NCBI GenBank assembly: GCA_030146295.1
Contig: JASLCD010000341.1
Span: forward strand, 1-32,716
Direction of reading: 5' to 3'
Source: Chryseobacterium sp.
GTDB taxonomy: Bacteria; Bacteroidota; Bacteroidia; Flavobacteriales; Weeksellaceae
DNA length: 32,716 nt
Position 1 is the stretch's first letter, and each line of letters opens with the position of its first letter. The notes under the pieces are model-generated. The model saw only the letters and a program-made list of their open reading frames with translations, did no database searches and was not told where the DNA came from. Position numbers and translations under genes: made by a program. Of the stretch, positions 24,878-32,716 are shown in pieces.

Positions 24878-27800
24878 TTAGAAAGATGCTTTAAGGTTTA
24901 CCCCAAAGCTTCTAGTTGATGGATACTGCGTCGTATAAGCAAAACCAGCTGCATTTCCTGTAGTACTTGCTGTTTCCGGATCTGCATAGTTTCTGTTATT
25001 ATCTGCATACTTAAAGAATGGGTTTCTTGAGTAAACACCCACTGTCAATGAATTCAAGAAAGTTGAGCTTAAGACTGATTTTGGTATATCATAGCTTAAA
25101 GCAATTTCTCTAATCTTTAATGCTGTTGCATCCACTACTAAGTTTTCACCAACACCTCTGTAAGCACTACTAGAGAAATAGTTAGTAACGTTAGTATAAG
25201 TTCCTGCTCCACCAACTGGAGTATTGTTAGGAGTATACACCGGGTTTGCAGCTGTACCAGTATTCTGTACTGAATTAGGAACAATATATCCTTGAGTTCT
25301 GTCAAATTCAGCAGATTCTTCTAAACCTCCTGTAAAGGCAAGTAGGTTTTTTGTAAAGGATACAAACTGACCACCTTTTCTAAAATCTCCCATTGCAGAT
25401 AAAGTAAACCCTTTATACTTAATGTTTGTAGAGAATCCAAGAATATAATCAGGAGTAGCTCTTCCAAGAACCTGAAGGTTACTTGTTGTCAAAGGATTTC
25501 CTTTAGAGTCAACAATAATTCTTCCCTGATCATCTCTCTGGAATGCACTTCCTTTAATAACCGGGAAGTCAGATCCTTTTACAGCGAAAATACCTACCGC
25601 TGCTGCAGTACTGCTCAATAAAGAAACTTCGTCTGCTCCATCAGCCAATTCTAAAACTTTAGATCTATAGGTAGAGTAAGACACCTTCATATCCCAAGTA
25701 AAATCACTTGTTTTGATTGGTGTAATTCCTAAATCAAGTTCAAGTCCTCTTAGTCTCATTTTACCAACATTATCAAGAATGCTTGTTAAGCCAGATGCAC
25801 TTGATGCAGTTCTTGCTGTAATCAGATCATCAGTTGTAGATTGATAAACGGATGCATCCAATCTGATTCTATCTTTAAGGAATCCTAGAGACAATCCAAA
25901 ATCCAGAGTATTAACAAATTCAGGTTTAATGTCTACAGATGTAGGAGTCTGATTATTAATATATGAGCTTAATCCATTGAATGGGAAACCTGTAGGGAAT
26001 ACTCCGATTTCGTCTGTTCTATAAGGATCTACAGCTGTTGTATTACCTACTCTTGTAAATGAACCGGTAATTTTTGCATAATTAAGAATATCTCCTTTTA
26101 AGTTAGCAAATGCTTTAGTTGGTACAAAAGATAAACCTACAGAGTAATAAGGATAAACTGGGTTTGTTCTTTTTCCTGTACTGAAAGGTCTTGTTGACAA
26201 TACTGAAGATTGCTCAATTCTAAAGGTAGAGTTTAAGAATAAATAATCATTATAACTTAAATCCATATTGGCAAATCCAGCAATAATTCTACTGTTTGTC
26301 TGGTAGTTATCTAAATTGGCACTTGAATAAGGATCCGGGTTAAGAACGTTCTTAATATGGTACCAACCTGGGATGTCAAGATTATTTCCACCTACAGATG
26401 TTACATTATAAGTTCTGTCCTGAATGTTGTTACCAATGTTAAGCTTCAAGTTGATCTTATCAGATAGATCATAATTAAAGTTAATCATTAAGTCCCCATA
26501 ATAATTTCTTTCCTTAGATGTACTTTCATAGAACCAAGATGTGATATCCCCATTTCCTAAATCACCAAAAGTAATTCCGTCAATAGAAGTTCCAGGAAGG
26601 TTATATGTTTTAGTGAAAATTGCACCATCATTATGTCTGGTATAAGTCATCCCTCTTGTTGTAATGTTTCCATTATAGGTAATGTTGATGTTCTTATTCA
26701 GCTCATAATCTAAACCAAGGATAGCACTAAAATAATCACTACGTCTGTCATATCTTTCATGATCAATAGTCCAGTATGGGTTTACAGCATATCCGGTATA
26801 GTATCCTTCAATCCCGCTGTTTCTATAAAGCTTAATGTTGTTATTCGTTGGAGTCTGAAGAATATCATCATATAAAGATGAGTTGGTATTGGAAACAATT
26901 CTGTTGATGTAGTTGATGTTACCATCAATTTTCAATTTTCCAATTTTCTTACCAGCTTTAAAGATAAAACTGTTTTGTCTCAGTTTATCTCCTTCAACCA
27001 CGAAATTATTTTCTGTTCTGTTGGCAGAGAAAGACACATAAGAATCAGATCCACCTGCTGTTGCAGTAATTCCGGTTTGAGTTAATATTCCAGTTGAAAA
27101 GAATTTACTCATGTGATTTTTCACTGGAGAATATCTTTCATAAATAAATGATCCGTCAGCCTGTGGAAGACCTGAAGGCATCATAGTTCCTCCGATAGCC
27201 GGATTGTCATATGCAGCTCCCCAAGACATATTTTCCCATGGCACATAGTTTGTACCACCATAACTTACATCACTCCATCCTTCATCCTGAACTCCTTTAC
27301 CATACTTCTGCTGAACTTTTGGCAGCATAAAAGCATTTGAAATATCAATAGATGAATTGAATGTCATCTGAAGTTTCTCAGATTTAGTACCTCTTTTTGT
27401 AGTAACAATAATTACTCCGTTTACCCCTTGCTGCCCATAAAGTGCTGCTCCTTGTAAACCTTTAATTACGTTAATGTTTTCGATTGCTTCTGGTGGTATC
27501 TGCTGTAAGATGTCAGCAGATGAAATAACATTATCAATTACAATTAATGCTTGGTTGTTACCCGTGATAGATTTAGCACCTCTTAAGACAACTCTATAGC
27601 TGGGATCCACACCATTATTTGTCAAATTGATTTGCAAACCTGAAACCTTTCCTGTCAACGCCTGTACAGCCGTTGGTGCAGACGCCTGATTCAGTTCTTT
27701 TGTCGTTACAACTTGCTGTGTATTTGTTATCGCATCAGCCTTTCTTTTGATACCTAAGGCACCGGTAACAACTATCTCCTCTATATTTTTGGTTTTTAGA

Positions 27801-27883
27801 GTATCCTTCGTGTTTTGCGCTGATACCATCATAAATGATGACGATAGTACAACCGCAAATACACTCGCAGTTAATTTCTTCAT
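24878..27883 (-). CDS. SusC/RagA-type TonB-dependent outer-membrane transporter, module 3
   Basis: This 1001-residue transporter partners the SusD at 23240-24853. The signal peptide (MKKLTASVFAVVLSSS, cleavage near VSAQ) is very like that of copies 1 and 2, but the mature protein is a different subgroup. It has a Ton-box-like IVVTGALG (37-44) and a plug with ALIVIDNVISSADI, NVIKGLQGAALYGQQG and GVIIVTTKRG. The barrel ends in GVNLKASF. Again there is no regulatory-like domain between signal peptide and plug. The upstream region carries the promoter at 27911-27941 and an 18-bp palindrome at 28004-28040. No regulator, hydrolase or transporter for a further step is adjacent, so the cargo is unknown. 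Confidence 0.94.
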   Translation of the reverse strand: MKKLTASVFAVVLSSSFMMVSAQNTKDTLKTKNIEEIVVTGALGIKRKADAITNTQQVVTTKELNQASAPTAVQALTGKVSGLQINLTNNGVDPSYRVVLRGAKSITGNNQALIVIDNVISSADILQQIPPEAIENINVIKGLQGAALYGQQGVNGVIIVTTKRGTKSEKLQMTFNSSIDISNAFMLPKVQQKYGKGVQDEGWSDVSYGGTNYVPWENMSWGAAYDNPAIGGTMMPSGLPQADGSFIYERYSPVKNHMSKFFSTGILTQTGITATAGGSDSYVSFSANRTENNFVVEGDKLRQNSFIFKAGKKIGKLKIDGNINYINRIVSNTNSSLYDDILQTPTNNNIKLYRNSGIEGYYTGYAVNPYWTIDHERYDRRSDYFSAILGLDYELNKNINITYNGNITTRGMTYTRHNDGAIFTKTYNLPGTSIDGITFGDLGNGDITSWFYESTSKERNYYGDLMINFNYDLSDKINLKLNIGNNIQDRTYNVTSVGGNNLDIPGWYHIKNVLNPDPYSSANLDNYQTNSRIIAGFANMDLSYNDYLFLNSTFRIEQSSVLSTRPFSTGKRTNPVYPYYSVGLSFVPTKAFANLKGDILNYAKITGSFTRVGNTTAVDPYRTDEIGVFPTGFPFNGLSSYINNQTPTSVDIKPEFVNTLDFGLSLGFLKDRIRLDASVYQSTTDDLITARTASSASGLTSILDNVGKMRLRGLELDLGITPIKTSDFTWDMKVSYSTYRSKVLELADGADEVSLLSSTAAAVGIFAVKGSDFPVIKGSAFQRDDQGRIIVDSKGNPLTTSNLQVLGRATPDYILGFSTNIKYKGFTLSAMGDFRKGGQFVSFTKNLLAFTGGLEESAEFDRTQGYIVPNSVQNTGTAANPVYTPNNTPVGGAGTYTNVTNYFSSSAYRGVGENLVVDATALKIREIALSYDIPKSVLSSTFLNSLTVGVYSRNPFFKYADNNRNYADPETASTTGNAAGFAYTTQYPSTRSFGVNLKASF

Positions 27884-27910
27884 ATCAAATTCAATTATTT
27901 TTACAGGCTA

Positions 27911-27941
27911 CAAATTTGTGAAACTTTCTTAAAAACACAAA
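27911..27941 (-). promoter_or_regulatory. Promoter of the susC3-susD3 operon
   Basis: On the - strand TTTG (27941-27938), a 19-nt spacer and CAAATTTG (27918-27911) fit the Bacteroidetes two-box pattern with one mismatch in the -7 box. The ATG lies 27 nt downstream. The same boxes, spacing and most spacer bases recur before susC2. Confidence 0.65.
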
Positions 27942-28003
27942 GCTTTTTCTTAAAAAAATATAAAAATTTTAATTATTAATAATAAAACAAGTAAATAAAA
28001 TAT

Positions 28004-28040
28004 TAATATTTGTTAAAAAAACTTTTTTTAACAAATATTA
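28004..28040. promoter_or_regulatory. Perfect 18-bp palindrome between susC3 and rnhB
   Basis: TAATATTTGTTAAAAAAA (28004-28021) and its exact reverse complement (28023-28040) surround a single C at 28022. It lies 81 nt beyond the susC3 -33 box. The gap 27884-28437 holds no convincing gene; it also has a 9-bp direct repeat AAAAAGTAC twice at 28233-28250. Confidence 0.5.
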
Positions 28041-28394
28041 GTACACATTTAAACAACATTATTTTAAAAAACACAACGGTCAAATTCATTAATAATTATC
28101 GCCAAAAACAAACAATAACAACAATATAATCAGCCAAATAGATCAGAATCAACGAAATAAATTCAATAAAACAACAATAATATTAACAAATCACTAATAC
28201 ACACATTATTATTCCTTTATCAAAAAAAATATAAAAAGTACAAAAAGTACAAAAAATTTAAAAAAATAATATAATTATCAAAAAAGCATCTCTTTTTGGC
28301 AGAAAATGTTAATCACAAAAAAAAATCATCCAAAAATACAGTTTCAGAGTATTACGATATGTTTGAAAAATCATCTAATCAAACAATGGATTAA

Positions 28395-28417
28395 TATATT
28401 TGTTTTTTTTAATTTTG
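28395..28417 (+). promoter_or_regulatory. Candidate -7 elements for rnhB
   Basis: Two TAnnTTTG matches, TATATTTG (28395-28402) and TAATTTTG (28410-28417), precede the rnhB ATG at 28438 by 35 and 20 nt. No clear -33 box stands at the usual spacing for either. They support the short rnhB start. Confidence 0.4.
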
Positions 28418-28437
28418 TGTTTGTTATTTTGATAAAT

Positions 28438-29022
28438 ATGGAGCTAATAAAAAACTGGTCAAATCTTTACATCGAGGCTGGATGTGATGAAGTGGGAAGA
28501 GGATGTCTAAGCGGTCCGGTGGTAGCGGCAGCGGTAATTCTAGACGATGATTTCAAACAGAACCTGGTGAATGATTCAAAAAAATTAACGTTCAAAACCC
28601 GAATGGAACTGGATAGCTACATCAAAGATAACGTAAAAGACTACGCCATATCAGAGCTTCCACCTTCATTTATTGATCAACATAATATTCTTAACGCAAG
28701 CATCCATGCCATGCATCGCGCACTGGATAAACTGACAATAACGCCTGAACTTATTCTGGTAGATGGCAACAAATTCCACCCCTATAACTACATTCCGCAT
28801 CAATGCATTATTAAGGGAGATTCTAAGGTTTTGTCTATTGCTGCGGCCTCTATTCTTGCCAAAAACTACAGAGACCAATTAATGATTCAGCTTCATGAAG
28901 AGCATCCCGAATATGGATGGGACACTAATTTTGGATATGCGACAAAAAAGCATCAGGAAGCCCTGATAAAGCATGGTCCCACATCGTACCACAGACAATC
29001 TTTCAGACTGAAATACGACTGA
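28438..29022 (+). CDS. rnhB: Ribonuclease HII
   Basis: This 194-residue enzyme cuts the RNA strand of RNA-DNA hybrids and removes single ribonucleotides from DNA. It shows the RNase HII signature DEVGRG (17-22), the LNDSKK-type segment as VNDSKKL, VDGN (109-111) and KGDS followed by SIAAASILAK. The likely metal ligands are D17, E18, D109 and D128, all present. The frame is open upstream to ATG 28306, but that 44-residue extension is AT-rich, lacks family similarity and would cover the promoter candidates, so ATG 28438 is chosen. It is monocistronic between the divergent susC3 and the convergent yidC, with a shared terminator at 29101-29133. Confidence 0.96.
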   Translation: MELIKNWSNLYIEAGCDEVGRGCLSGPVVAAAVILDDDFKQNLVNDSKKLTFKTRMELDSYIKDNVKDYAISELPPSFIDQHNILNASIHAMHRALDKLTITPELILVDGNKFHPYNYIPHQCIIKGDSKVLSIAAASILAKNYRDQLMIQLHEEHPEYGWDTNFGYATKKHQEALIKHGPTSYHRQSFRLKYD

Positions 29023-29100
29023 AACAATTCATTTTCAATTATTAAATTTTCATACCAGGATCAAAAATTTAAAACCATTCTAAATAAAACCCCAAAATAA

Positions 29101-29133
29101 AAAAGAGAAGCAATGATCCATTGCTTCTCTTTT
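29101..29133. terminator. Bidirectional intrinsic terminator between rnhB and yidC
   Basis: AAAAGAGAAGCAAT (29101-29114) and ATTGCTTCTCTTTT (29120-29133) form a 14-bp stem with a 5-nt loop, T-rich on both sides. It lies between the converging rnhB (+) and yidC (-) stops. Confidence 0.9.
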
Positions 29134-29152
29134 TTTAAGTTATAATTAAGAA

Positions 29153-30955
29153 TTATTTCTTCTTATTTTTTTGCTGCCCTTGCTGAGCTTGTTGCTGCTC
29201 CTGAGCCTTCTCCATCATTTCTCTCATTCTCTTCTGGAACTTACCTTCTGCTTTAGGCTTTTCCTTATTAGACTGAATCTGAGCATGGATTTTCTTTTCA
29301 TCCAGAATCACATATTTAATAACCAGGATAATCAAGATATTAATTGCATTCGATACAAAATAATACCATGAAAGACCTGAAGCTGAAGTATTCAGGAAGA
29401 ATAAGAATGTAATCGGGAAGATATACATCAACACCTTCATATTAGGCATCCCTTCCTGTTGCGGCTGCTGCATATTTCCTGAAGTCATCACTGTATATAT
29501 TAAGATAACAATTGTACAAGCTAATGCAAAAATACTTAAGTGATCTCCCAGGAAAGGAACTTTAAACGGAAGCTTGATCAAATCATCATAAGCAGTCAAA
29601 TCCTTTGCAAACCAGAATCCTTGTCCTCTAAGATCAATAAAGTTCGGGAAAAAACGGAATAAGGCATAGAATATAGGAATCTGAACCAATGCCGGTAAAC
29701 ATCCCGCCATCTGATTTACTCCTGCCTTTCTATAAACCTCCATTGTAGCCTGCTGTTTCTTCATTGGATCTGCATCCTTGAACTTCGCATTTACCTCATC
29801 AATTTCCGGACGGATCACCTTCATCATTGCACTTAGCTTGTGCTGCTTATACATAATTGGTGAAAGGATCAGTTTCACAATGATTGTCATTACAAAAATA
29901 ACCCAACCTGCTGATAATCCCCACGCCGCGATAATGCTATATAACCACATGAAGAAATAACGGTTCATTGCTCCGATGAATGACCAACCTAAAGGAAGAA
30001 TCTCATCAAAATTTTTGTCATAAGATTTAAGCAATGGTAAATCCAGTGGCATAAAATACCATGTGAAATCCTGGTTCAGCTCACTTCCTGTCATTTGAAC
30101 AAAACCTTCATAGTTGAATTTCTTCAAATACTCTCCTTCTTCAACATTTTCCTGATTTCCTTTATTTTGAGTAAATCCGTTTTTAGCTTCGATTACTGAA
30201 GAGAAAAACTGTTGTTTTACCCCAATCCAGTTAAGGGTTTCTTTTTCCTCTTCCATTGTTGTTCTTCCATCATAATCATAGTCTTTATAATTATTGAAAG
30301 CATAAGAAAACTCTGAGTGAGACTGTTCCTGAGCTCTACCCTTTTCCAGGTTTCTTACATTATAATCCCAAATGAAATCTGCTTTGTTATCAGAAGTAAT
30401 TTTAGAAAGCCCCTGAGTTCTTACTTTAAAATCAAGGGTATATTTTGGAAGCAGTGTGTAAATAAATTGAATTACAGCACCATTATAATCTGCAGTTAAG
30501 GTTACCGCATTTCCATTAACAGTAGGTGAGAAAACTAAATCTTTAGTATTAATAACCTTCCCCGTTTTATCTTTAAACTGAAAACCGTAGTTTGAATTAT
30601 TTTTAGTGATCAGATACAGAGGCTGATCTGCATTGTCTGTTTTGTGATTGTAGGCTTTATACTTTAAAAGCTCTACTTTGGAAACCTGTCCTCCTAAGCT
30701 TGAAAATTCAAGTTTCAATTCATTATTTCCAAGGCTTGCCGTCTGGATTGCATTAGGAGTTACATTTGGATTGATATTGTTTGCCTGAGTTTGCTTTACG
30801 GCATTTTTAGCCTGTTCCGTTTTTTGCTCCTGAGCTTTCAACTCCGCTTCTTTCGTTTGTTTGTTCTGGAAGTAGAACATAAAACCGAAGAGAACAAGGC
30901 ATAAAACCGCGAAACTAATCATCTGCTTCTTATCGATTCCGTTGTTTTGTTGCAT
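29153..30955 (-). CDS. yidC: Membrane protein insertase YidC
   Basis: This Oxa1/YidC-family insertase of 600 residues places proteins in the inner membrane alone or with SecYEG. It has an N-terminal membrane helix (about 11-29), a Q/K-rich linker, a large periplasmic P1 domain (about 70-320), then the conserved five-helix core: about 333-365, 415-437, 470-490 and two between 505 and 550. The core includes MAGCLPALVQIPIFYALFRFF. The tail (555-600) is strongly basic and Q/K-rich, ending in KNKKK, suited to ribosome contact. At the position of the E. coli groove Arg (VRGIMYP) this protein has Lys361 (VKLILSP). It follows pyrG on the same strand at 178 nt, but a terminator and an own promoter candidate lie between, so it is probably transcribed separately. 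Confidence 0.97.
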   Translation of the reverse strand: MQQNNGIDKKQMISFAVLCLVLFGFMFYFQNKQTKEAELKAQEQKTEQAKNAVKQTQANNINPNVTPNAIQTASLGNNELKLEFSSLGGQVSKVELLKYKAYNHKTDNADQPLYLITKNNSNYGFQFKDKTGKVINTKDLVFSPTVNGNAVTLTADYNGAVIQFIYTLLPKYTLDFKVRTQGLSKITSDNKADFIWDYNVRNLEKGRAQEQSHSEFSYAFNNYKDYDYDGRTTMEEEKETLNWIGVKQQFFSSVIEAKNGFTQNKGNQENVEEGEYLKKFNYEGFVQMTGSELNQDFTWYFMPLDLPLLKSYDKNFDEILPLGWSFIGAMNRYFFMWLYSIIAAWGLSAGWVIFVMTIIVKLILSPIMYKQHKLSAMMKVIRPEIDEVNAKFKDADPMKKQQATMEVYRKAGVNQMAGCLPALVQIPIFYALFRFFPNFIDLRGQGFWFAKDLTAYDDLIKLPFKVPFLGDHLSIFALACTIVILIYTVMTSGNMQQPQQEGMPNMKVLMYIFPITFLFFLNTSASGLSWYYFVSNAINILIILVIKYVILDEKKIHAQIQSNKEKPKAEGKFQKRMREMMEKAQEQQQAQQGQQKNKKK

Positions 30956-30988
30956 TTTATTTTATATTAAAATTTTAAATTTAAAATA

Positions 30989-31006
30989 TACGTACTGGCG
31001 TACGTA
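30989..31006 (-). promoter_or_regulatory. Hairpin in the predicted yidC leader
   Basis: TACGTAC (30989-30995), TGGC and GTACGTA (31000-31006) form a 7-bp stem with a 4-nt loop. With one bulged A, AAAT and ATTT extend it by 4 bp. It lies 33 nt upstream of the ATG and downstream of the -7 candidate at 31018-31025, so it would be in the mRNA leader. Confidence 0.5.
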
Positions 31007-31017
31007 ATTTGAGCTGA

Positions 31018-31025
31018 CAAAAATA
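31018..31025 (-). promoter_or_regulatory. Candidate -7 promoter element for yidC
   Basis: On the - strand this reads TATTTTTG, a full TAnnTTTG match. No clear -33 TTG at 17-21 nt. The implied leader is about 55 nt. Confidence 0.4.
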
Positions 31026-31071
31026 CTGTTTTTTTATCAAAACTCTATGCTTTACGTTGTTACTATATAAT

Positions 31072-31103
31072 AAACCCAGGCTGATTATTCTCAGCCTGAG
31101 TTT
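31072..31103 (-). terminator. Intrinsic terminator of pyrG
   Basis: AAACCCAGGCTGA (31072-31084) and TCAGCCTGAGTTT (31091-31103) pair with one C-A mismatch around a 6-nt loop. On the - strand it is followed by a moderately T-rich stretch. It begins 30 nt after the pyrG stop. Confidence 0.7.
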
Positions 31104-31133
31104 ATATGTAGACGTTTATGATAAATTTTTACC

Positions 31134-32716
31134 TTATTTCTTTTCGCAAGCCTTGATGAAAGCTCTGAATAGTGGATGTGGTGTTGCTACCGTACTCTTA
31201 TATTCAGGGTGATACTGAACCCCTACATAGAATGGGTGATCAGGTAGTTCCAGCGCTTCTACCAAACCTGTTTCAGGATTGGTACCTGTAGCAAGGAAAC
31301 CATTTTTTTCAAATTCCTGAAGATAATCACTGTTGAATTCATAACGGTGACGGTGTCTTTCAGAAATATTTTTGCTTCCGTAGATATCAAATAGTTTAGA
31401 ACCATTTTTCAAAGAACATTTCCAAGCTCCAAGACGCATCGTTCCACCTTTATCTACTACATTTTTCTGTTCTTCCATTAAAGAAATTACAGGATCCGGA
31501 GTAGCTGTATCAAATTCCATAGAGTTTGCTTTGGTATGCCCTAAAACATTTCTTGCAAATTCAACAGTCATGATCTGCATTCCTAAACAGATTCCCAACA
31601 TTGGAATTTTATTTTCTCTCGCATATTTTGCCGTAAGAACTTTTCCTTCAATTCCTCTGTCTCCGAAACCTGGAGCGACAAGGATACCATTCACACCTTT
31701 CAGTGTATCTTTAATATTTTCTTCCGTAATATCTCCACTGTAAACCCATCTTACTTTTACTTCAGTTTCAAGATCAGCTCCTGCATGTTTAAATGCTTCT
31801 GCTATAGAAATATACGAGTCCTGAAGGGAAACATATTTTCCTACCAATGCAATCTCAACGGTTTTCTTAGGGTTCTGGAATTTCTTAAGGAAATTCTTCC
31901 AGTCTTTAAGATCAGCTGTTTTATCACTTTTCAGATCCAGCTCCTTCAATACAACATCATCAAAGTTTTGTTTCTGAAGATACATTGGAACTTCATAGAT
32001 GGTTTCCAAATCTTTACACTCAATAACGTTTTCTAAAGCAACGTTACAGAATTGAGCTAGTTTGGCTCTTTGATCTTTAGGAATTTTATGTTCTGTTCTG
32101 CAAACTAAAACATCTGCCATAATTCCGCTTTCCATCAACTGACGAACGGAATGCTGGGACGGTTTGGTTTTTAGTTCTCCACTTGAAGCCAGATATGGCA
32201 GTAAAGTCAGGTGAATCACCATAGAATTACTCTCTCCCAACTCCCACTTCAACTGACGTACAGTTTCAATGTATGGTAAAGATTCAATATCTCCTACAGT
32301 TCCTCCGATCTCAGTAATAATGATATCGTAGTTCTGTTTTGAAAGGATTTTAATTCTACGTTTGATTTCGTTCGTAATATGAGGAATTACCTGAACTGTT
32401 TTTCCAAGGAAATCTCCTTTTCTTTCTTTTTCAATTACAGTCTGATAAATTTTTCCTGTAGTAACGTTGTTGTTTTGGGATGTAGGAGCATCAAGATAAC
32501 GCTCATAGTGGCCTAAATCCAGATCTGTCTCCGCACCATCTTCAGTTACATAACACTCTCCGTGCTCATAAGGGTTTAAAGTTCCTGGGTCGATATTGAT
32601 ATAAGGATCTAATTTTTGGATCGTTACATTAAAGCCGCGTGATTTTAGTAGAAGTCCCAGAGAAGCAGAAACGATTCCCTTTCCCAAAGATGAAGTTACA
32701 CCTCCTGTCACAAAGA
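31134..32716 (-). CDS. pyrG: CTP synthase (glutamine-hydrolysing), 5'-truncated by window edge
   Basis: PyrG makes CTP from UTP, ATP and glutamine, the last step of pyrimidine nucleotide synthesis. The frame stays open through the right edge: codon TTT (Phe) precedes the GTG at 32711, giving FVTGGVTSSLGKG, the internal start of the family, so GTG is a Val codon and only about ten residues are missing. Numbered from that Val, the synthase domain has the P-loop-like SSLGKG, EIGGTVGDIES (134-144) and KTKPSQHSVR. The glutaminase domain has GICLGMQ with the nucleophile Cys375, and HPEYKS with His501 and Glu503. Length is normal. The promoter is outside the window; the 3' end is marked by a terminator before yidC. 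Confidence 0.97.
   Translation of the reverse strand, partial: FVTGGVTSSLGKGIVSASLGLLLKSRGFNVTIQKLDPYINIDPGTLNPYEHGECYVTEDGAETDLDLGHYERYLDAPTSQNNNVTTGKIYQTVIEKERKGDFLGKTVQVIPHITNEIKRRIKILSKQNYDIIITEIGGTVGDIESLPYIETVRQLKWELGESNSMVIHLTLLPYLASSGELKTKPSQHSVRQLMESGIMADVLVCRTEHKIPKDQRAKLAQFCNVALENVIECKDLETIYEVPMYLQKQNFDDVVLKELDLKSDKTADLKDWKNFLKKFQNPKKTVEIALVGKYVSLQDSYISIAEAFKHAGADLETEVKVRWVYSGDITEENIKDTLKGVNGILVAPGFGDRGIEGKVLTAKYARENKIPMLGICLGMQIMTVEFARNVLGHTKANSMEFDTATPDPVISLMEEQKNVVDKGGTMRLGAWKCSLKNGSKLFDIYGSKNISERHRHRYEFNSDYLQEFEKNGFLATGTNPETGLVEALELPDHPFYVGVQYHPEYKSTVATPHPLFRAFIKACEKK

Noticed and set aside
13114..27883. Polysaccharide utilization locus with a named substrate
   Set aside because: There are SusC-SusD pairs but no carbohydrate-active enzyme or regulator in the window, so a substrate call would be invented.
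28233..28250. AAAAAGTAC direct repeat as a possible CRISPR or iteron
   Set aside because: Only two 9-bp copies with no spacers, in A-rich DNA; this is most simply low-complexity sequence.
28306..28437. Longer rnhB reading frame starting at ATG 28306
   Set aside because: The added 44 residues are AT-rich, hydrophobic by composition, have no RNase HII counterpart and would cover two TAnnTTTG boxes. ATG 28438 gives a normal family start.
32709..32711. GTG at the right edge as pyrG start
   Set aside because: The frame continues upstream with Phe to the window end, and FVTGGVTSSLGKG is the known internal start of CTP synthase; the real start is outside the window.

Overview
The window looks like chromosomal DNA of a Flavobacteriia member, most likely Chryseobacterium or a close relative in the Weeksellaceae. 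The signs are low G+C, fused ccoN-ccoO, SusC/SusD pairs, a lipoprotein form of TamA, lipoproteins with acidic residues after the lipid cysteine, and TAnnTTTG-type promoters. The genus is inferred from gene content and protein style; no database was searched.

Layout. (1) 1-2655, + strand: the end of a cbb3 cytochrome oxidase operon, with ccoNO (5' end outside the window), ccoP and a long-loop terminator. (2) 2656-11213, + strand: a tight tamB-tamL-yihY envelope operon ending in a terminator shared with argS, which converges from the other strand. (3) 11218-12975, - strand: argS. (4) 13063-27941, - strand: three susC-susD modules. Pairs 1 and 2 are close paralogs. Pair 3 belongs to another subfamily. 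Module 2 carries a third gene for a small lipocalin-like surface lipoprotein. No glycosidase, sulfatase, peptidase, sigma/anti-sigma pair or hybrid sensor lies beside them, so the substrates are unknown. (5) 28438-29022, + strand: rnhB. (6) 29153-32716, - strand: yidC and then pyrG, which runs off the right edge.

Functional picture. Most of the window serves the envelope: microaerobic respiration, TAM-type outer-membrane assembly or lipid transport, TonB-driven uptake, and membrane protein insertion by YidC. Three housekeeping enzymes (ArgRS, RNase HII, CTP synthase) are interspersed.

The least ordinary part is non-coding. susC2 and susC3 share a gap-free upstream module: a TTTG-N19-CAAATTTG promoter plus a distal inverted repeat whose centre lies exactly 81 nt from the -33 box in both. 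At susC3 this repeat is a perfect 18-bp palindrome. susC1 lacks the module although its protein is the closer relative of SusC2. Two abutting hairpins, one reaching the start codon, precede the lipoprotein gene of module 2, and a hairpin lies in the predicted yidC leader. I see no CRISPR array, transposon, tRNA, rRNA or defence system.
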